Positions 61,605 through 64,000 of a stretch of DNA of 64,000 nucleotides are shown piece after piece. The notes beneath the pieces are model-generated. The model was not told the DNA's origin, did no database searches, and was given only the letters and a program-made list of their open reading frames with translations. The stretch is from Ruminiclostridium papyrosolvens C7 (lineage in GTDB: Bacteria > Bacillota > Clostridia > Acetivibrionales > DSM-1351). The stretch's first letter is position 1, and every line of letters starts with the position of its first letter. The translations under genes and the position numbers were made by a program. The stretch is from the NCBI RefSeq assembly GCF_000421965.1, contig NZ_ATAY01000085.1:115872-179871 (forward strand), in the 5' to 3' direction.

Positions 61605-63887
61605 TTATTTAAGCAGACTTGAAATTTCTCCTGTGTAATAAATACAAAGTTTATGCAAAGGCCTCGTCATCGCTACATAAAGCAGCTTAATATCAAGATC
61701 GCTTGTTGAATAATTTTCGCTGCTGGCATTTGAAATAAGTACCACATCAAACTCCAGACCCTTCGATAGATAAGATGGAACGACTACAATACCGCTTTTG
61801 TATTCCTTCTCATTTCCTGTAATAATACTTATATTTTTATCAGCTTTCTTTATCATGGGCAGTATTTGATTACATTCTTCCATAGTTTTGCAGATAACTG
61901 CTATTGTTCTATGTCCTTGCCTTTTTGCCAGTACAATCCTTTCAGCTATGTCTTCGGCAACATTATCAATGTCATACTTCTGAATATATTCAACAGGATC
62001 CCCATGTCGGATAACAGGTTTTGCACGTACCAAATCCTTATTATCCAGTTTCTCCATAACATTATTAGCAGCCTCCATAATTTCAACAGTGGTTCTGTAG
62101 CTTTGTTCCAAGGTTAGAAACTCGCACTTTTTACCCTCGAAAACATTATTAACAATCTCGTCCCAACTACGTACTCCCCTGTAGAAATGAATCCCCTGAC
62201 ATAAATCTCCAAGAATCGTAAAAGAGCTGTCCTTGACAATTTTTTTCATAACATAGAACTGAAATGCACTGAAATCTTGAGCCTCATCGATTACAATATG
62301 CCTGACAGGTATCTTCTCATCCATACCGTAAATTTTATATTTTAGATATATAATCGGTGCCAGATCTTCCTGTTCAATCCTTTCACTCTTTAATATATCA
62401 AGAGTATAATTCCTAATAAACTTACATGTCTCTTCGTCAGTGTATTTGCCCACAATCCTATCGAAAACTTCAGCATTATTCATCAGATCAACATAGTATT
62501 GATATGGACTTAATTTTGGTAGATTGGCTACATAGTCCTTGACTAAAGATTTTGCTGCTTTATCAATCTTCTTTAAAACACGGTCTCTTTTTTCAAAAGC
62601 TTCTAGTATACACTTTTGTCTTTCAGACTCATCAGGAATTCCTACCCTTGCCCTTGCTACCTTTTTGTCACACTCAGCATGTATCTGTTGAATAAACTGT
62701 TCCTTACTCGTTTTCAACCTTGTTTTAATACTTTTCTTAATCTCATTCATCCTCTGTGCAATAGGCCACATACCATATTGGGTTAGAAACAAATTATTTA
62801 TTTCTTCATATGAAAAAATAACTTTAGTACCGAGGGTAATATCTTTTTTAGGAATAAAAGATATTTCAATTTCCCTTAAGTATTCATCAATAATATCTTT
62901 GAAATCCATGGATGTTTTAAGAATAGACGAACATCTTACAAGATTATTATACTCAATCTGTTCCTTTGTCACATTATGATTAACAAACATATTCAACTTT
63001 TCATTTGCATCTGTGAGCTTAAAAATTTTCCCTATAAGCTCCATAGAAAAATCCTCAAAAGTTGTTTGCTTAACCCTTTCAACTCCAAGTTCAGGTAATA
63101 CCTCCGAAATATAGTTAAGAAAAAGTCGGTTTGGAGCAATAATCATAAAATTTTCAGGATCAAAACTTTTTTCAAATGTATATATAAGATATGCTATTCT
63201 ATGAAGAGCGATAGTTGTTTTACCACTACCTGCAACCCCTTGGACAATCAGCGGCTTCCACATGGGAGCTCTTACTATTTTATTCTGTTCCTCCTGAATT
63301 GTAGAAACAATTTCTTTAAGTCTATTTTCTGCATTTGCTCCAAGATAAGTTTGAAGAAATTCATCATTTGTTGTTATATCTATATCAAAAATTTCATTAA
63401 GATTCCCATTATTAATTGAAAATTGCCTTTTTAAAAGAAGCTCTCCATCGATTTTGCCATCCGGGCATTCATAGCTTGACTGTCCGAGTCTGCCCTCGTA
63501 ATAGAGGTTAGCTATTGGCGCCCTCCAGTCTACAATAACTATTTCCTGGTCCTCATCCCTAGATAGTGACATTTTTCCTATATACAGCTTTTCTGTCCTA
63601 TCCGAATCATTTTCCTTATAGTCTACCCTGGCAAAATAAGGTTTACCTCTGGCGGTATATAAATTCTTAACCTTTAAAGCCAGAGTATCATGTAGCATCG
63701 TATTTACCAGTATACTAGTATAATCCGCACTACTGTCACCGCTCATATGCTTTTGTACACTTTCAAGCTCATTACCTATCTTCTCTCTCTTTTCAAGAGC
63801 TTTTTTCAGGCTTTTTTCCACATAGTCCAGAGTATATCTGCACCTTTCAAGCTCTTCCTTATAGGCCGGATGGTTTGCAGCTGACAT
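61605..63887 (-). CDS. helD: HelD-type RNA polymerase recycling helicase
   Basis: Superfamily 1 helicase-like ATPase (760 residues) that removes stalled RNA polymerase from nucleic acid. The N-terminal ~150 residues hold the coiled-coil arm that enters the polymerase secondary channel (ELERCRYTLDYVEKSLKKAL) and IVIVDWRAPIANLYYEGRLG. Walker A is VQGVAGSGKTTIALHR. Further motifs are HIVIDEAQDFSAFQ (Walker B), TILGDLCQGIHFYRG, LEQSYRTT and the C-terminal SKGLEFDVVLI and LYVAMTRPLHKL. GAGGGGT lies before the ATG. Relatives give rifampicin tolerance in actinobacteria; nothing here shows that role. Confidence 0.93.
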   Translation of the reverse strand: MSAANHPAYKEELERCRYTLDYVEKSLKKALEKREKIGNELESVQKHMSGDSSADYTSILVNTMLHDTLALKVKNLYTARGKPYFARVDYKENDSDRTEKLYIGKMSLSRDEDQEIVIVDWRAPIANLYYEGRLGQSSYECPDGKIDGELLLKRQFSINNGNLNEIFDIDITTNDEFLQTYLGANAENRLKEIVSTIQEEQNKIVRAPMWKPLIVQGVAGSGKTTIALHRIAYLIYTFEKSFDPENFMIIAPNRLFLNYISEVLPELGVERVKQTTFEDFSMELIGKIFKLTDANEKLNMFVNHNVTKEQIEYNNLVRCSSILKTSMDFKDIIDEYLREIEISFIPKKDITLGTKVIFSYEEINNLFLTQYGMWPIAQRMNEIKKSIKTRLKTSKEQFIQQIHAECDKKVARARVGIPDESERQKCILEAFEKRDRVLKKIDKAAKSLVKDYVANLPKLSPYQYYVDLMNNAEVFDRIVGKYTDEETCKFIRNYTLDILKSERIEQEDLAPIIYLKYKIYGMDEKIPVRHIVIDEAQDFSAFQFYVMKKIVKDSSFTILGDLCQGIHFYRGVRSWDEIVNNVFEGKKCEFLTLEQSYRTTVEIMEAANNVMEKLDNKDLVRAKPVIRHGDPVEYIQKYDIDNVAEDIAERIVLAKRQGHRTIAVICKTMEECNQILPMIKKADKNISIITGNEKEYKSGIVVVPSYLSKGLEFDVVLISNASSENYSTSDLDIKLLYVAMTRPLHKLCIYYTGEISSLLK

Positions 63888-64000
63888 TATTATTACCCCT
63901 CTCTTCTTTAAAATATTAAACAGACTTATATTATATATTTTTAATTAACTATAATCAACCATCCTAACAAATTGCCCAAAAATCTTTTCTAAATTAAAAC

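Overview
The window is low-GC DNA that reads as a chromosome segment from a Gram-positive, motile, S-layer-bearing member of the Clostridia. A mesophilic cellulolytic relative of Ruminiclostridium would fit: it has a GH94 disaccharide phosphorylase, a GH3 glucosidase, three SLH-domain S-layer-type proteins, MASE3- and 7TM-type histidine kinases, an ECF riboflavin transporter and a complete WalRK (YycFG) locus. The species assignment is inference. I see no phage, insertion sequence, CRISPR array, rRNA or resistance island, so this is mainly core chromosome.

Layout. 0-5.6 kb (+): deoD, an LTA-synthase-like phosphoglycerol transferase and an orphan sensor kinase. 5.6-8.3 kb (-): arcA followed closely by a MEMO/LigB-AMMECR1 fusion. 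8.4-11.9 kb: an orphan flagellin (+) whose stop codon overlaps that of a convergent MASE3 sensor kinase (-). 12.2-13.5 kb (-): a MATE transporter. 13.8-24.7 kb (-): two TolC-like secreted coiled-coil proteins, then walR-walK-small secreted protein-walH-walI-murA-walJ-rlmH, a cell-wall homeostasis locus. 24.8-33.3 kb (-): three SLH/Ig-like surface proteins, two with strong sigma-A promoters and long leaders. 33.6-37.4 kb (-): glgC-glgD, murI and a small membrane protein. 37.5-42.8 kb (+): a repeat protein with a DUF6385-like C-terminus, a tRNA-Pro (-), ttcA and a secreted phosphodiester glycosidase. 42.9-45.3 kb: galU (-), an FMN riboswitch with ribU (+), and a small zinc-ribbon protein. 45.3-45.6 kb: a cluster of DnaA boxes without a gene. 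45.6-51.7 kb: a frameshifted GH3 gene (-), a TraB/GumN protein (+), ubiX lacking a normal start codon (-), and GH94 (+). 51.7-63.9 kb: metal ABC transporter (-), transketolase (+), a DUF2975/XRE/DUF4173 membrane operon (+), a DUF815 ATPase (+), an M14 peptidase (+), a 34-residue basic protein (+) and helD (-).

Theme. Much of the window builds or modifies the cell envelope: polyglycerolphosphate polymer synthesis, MurA/MurI precursor supply, WalRK control, S-layer proteins, sugar nucleotides (GalU, GlgC/D) and secreted wall-active enzymes. A second theme is intracellular sugar-phosphate metabolism fed by phosphorolysis of disaccharides (GH94, transketolase, glycogen synthesis).

The observations I rate highest are the DnaA-box cluster at 45.35-45.56 kb, the frameshift that splits the GH3 gene, the ubiX gene that appears to start at AUA, the 43-residue repeat protein, and an unassigned structured RNA candidate before the phosphodiester glycosidase. 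Coordinates and motifs come from reading the sequence; family names come from recognition, with no database search run.
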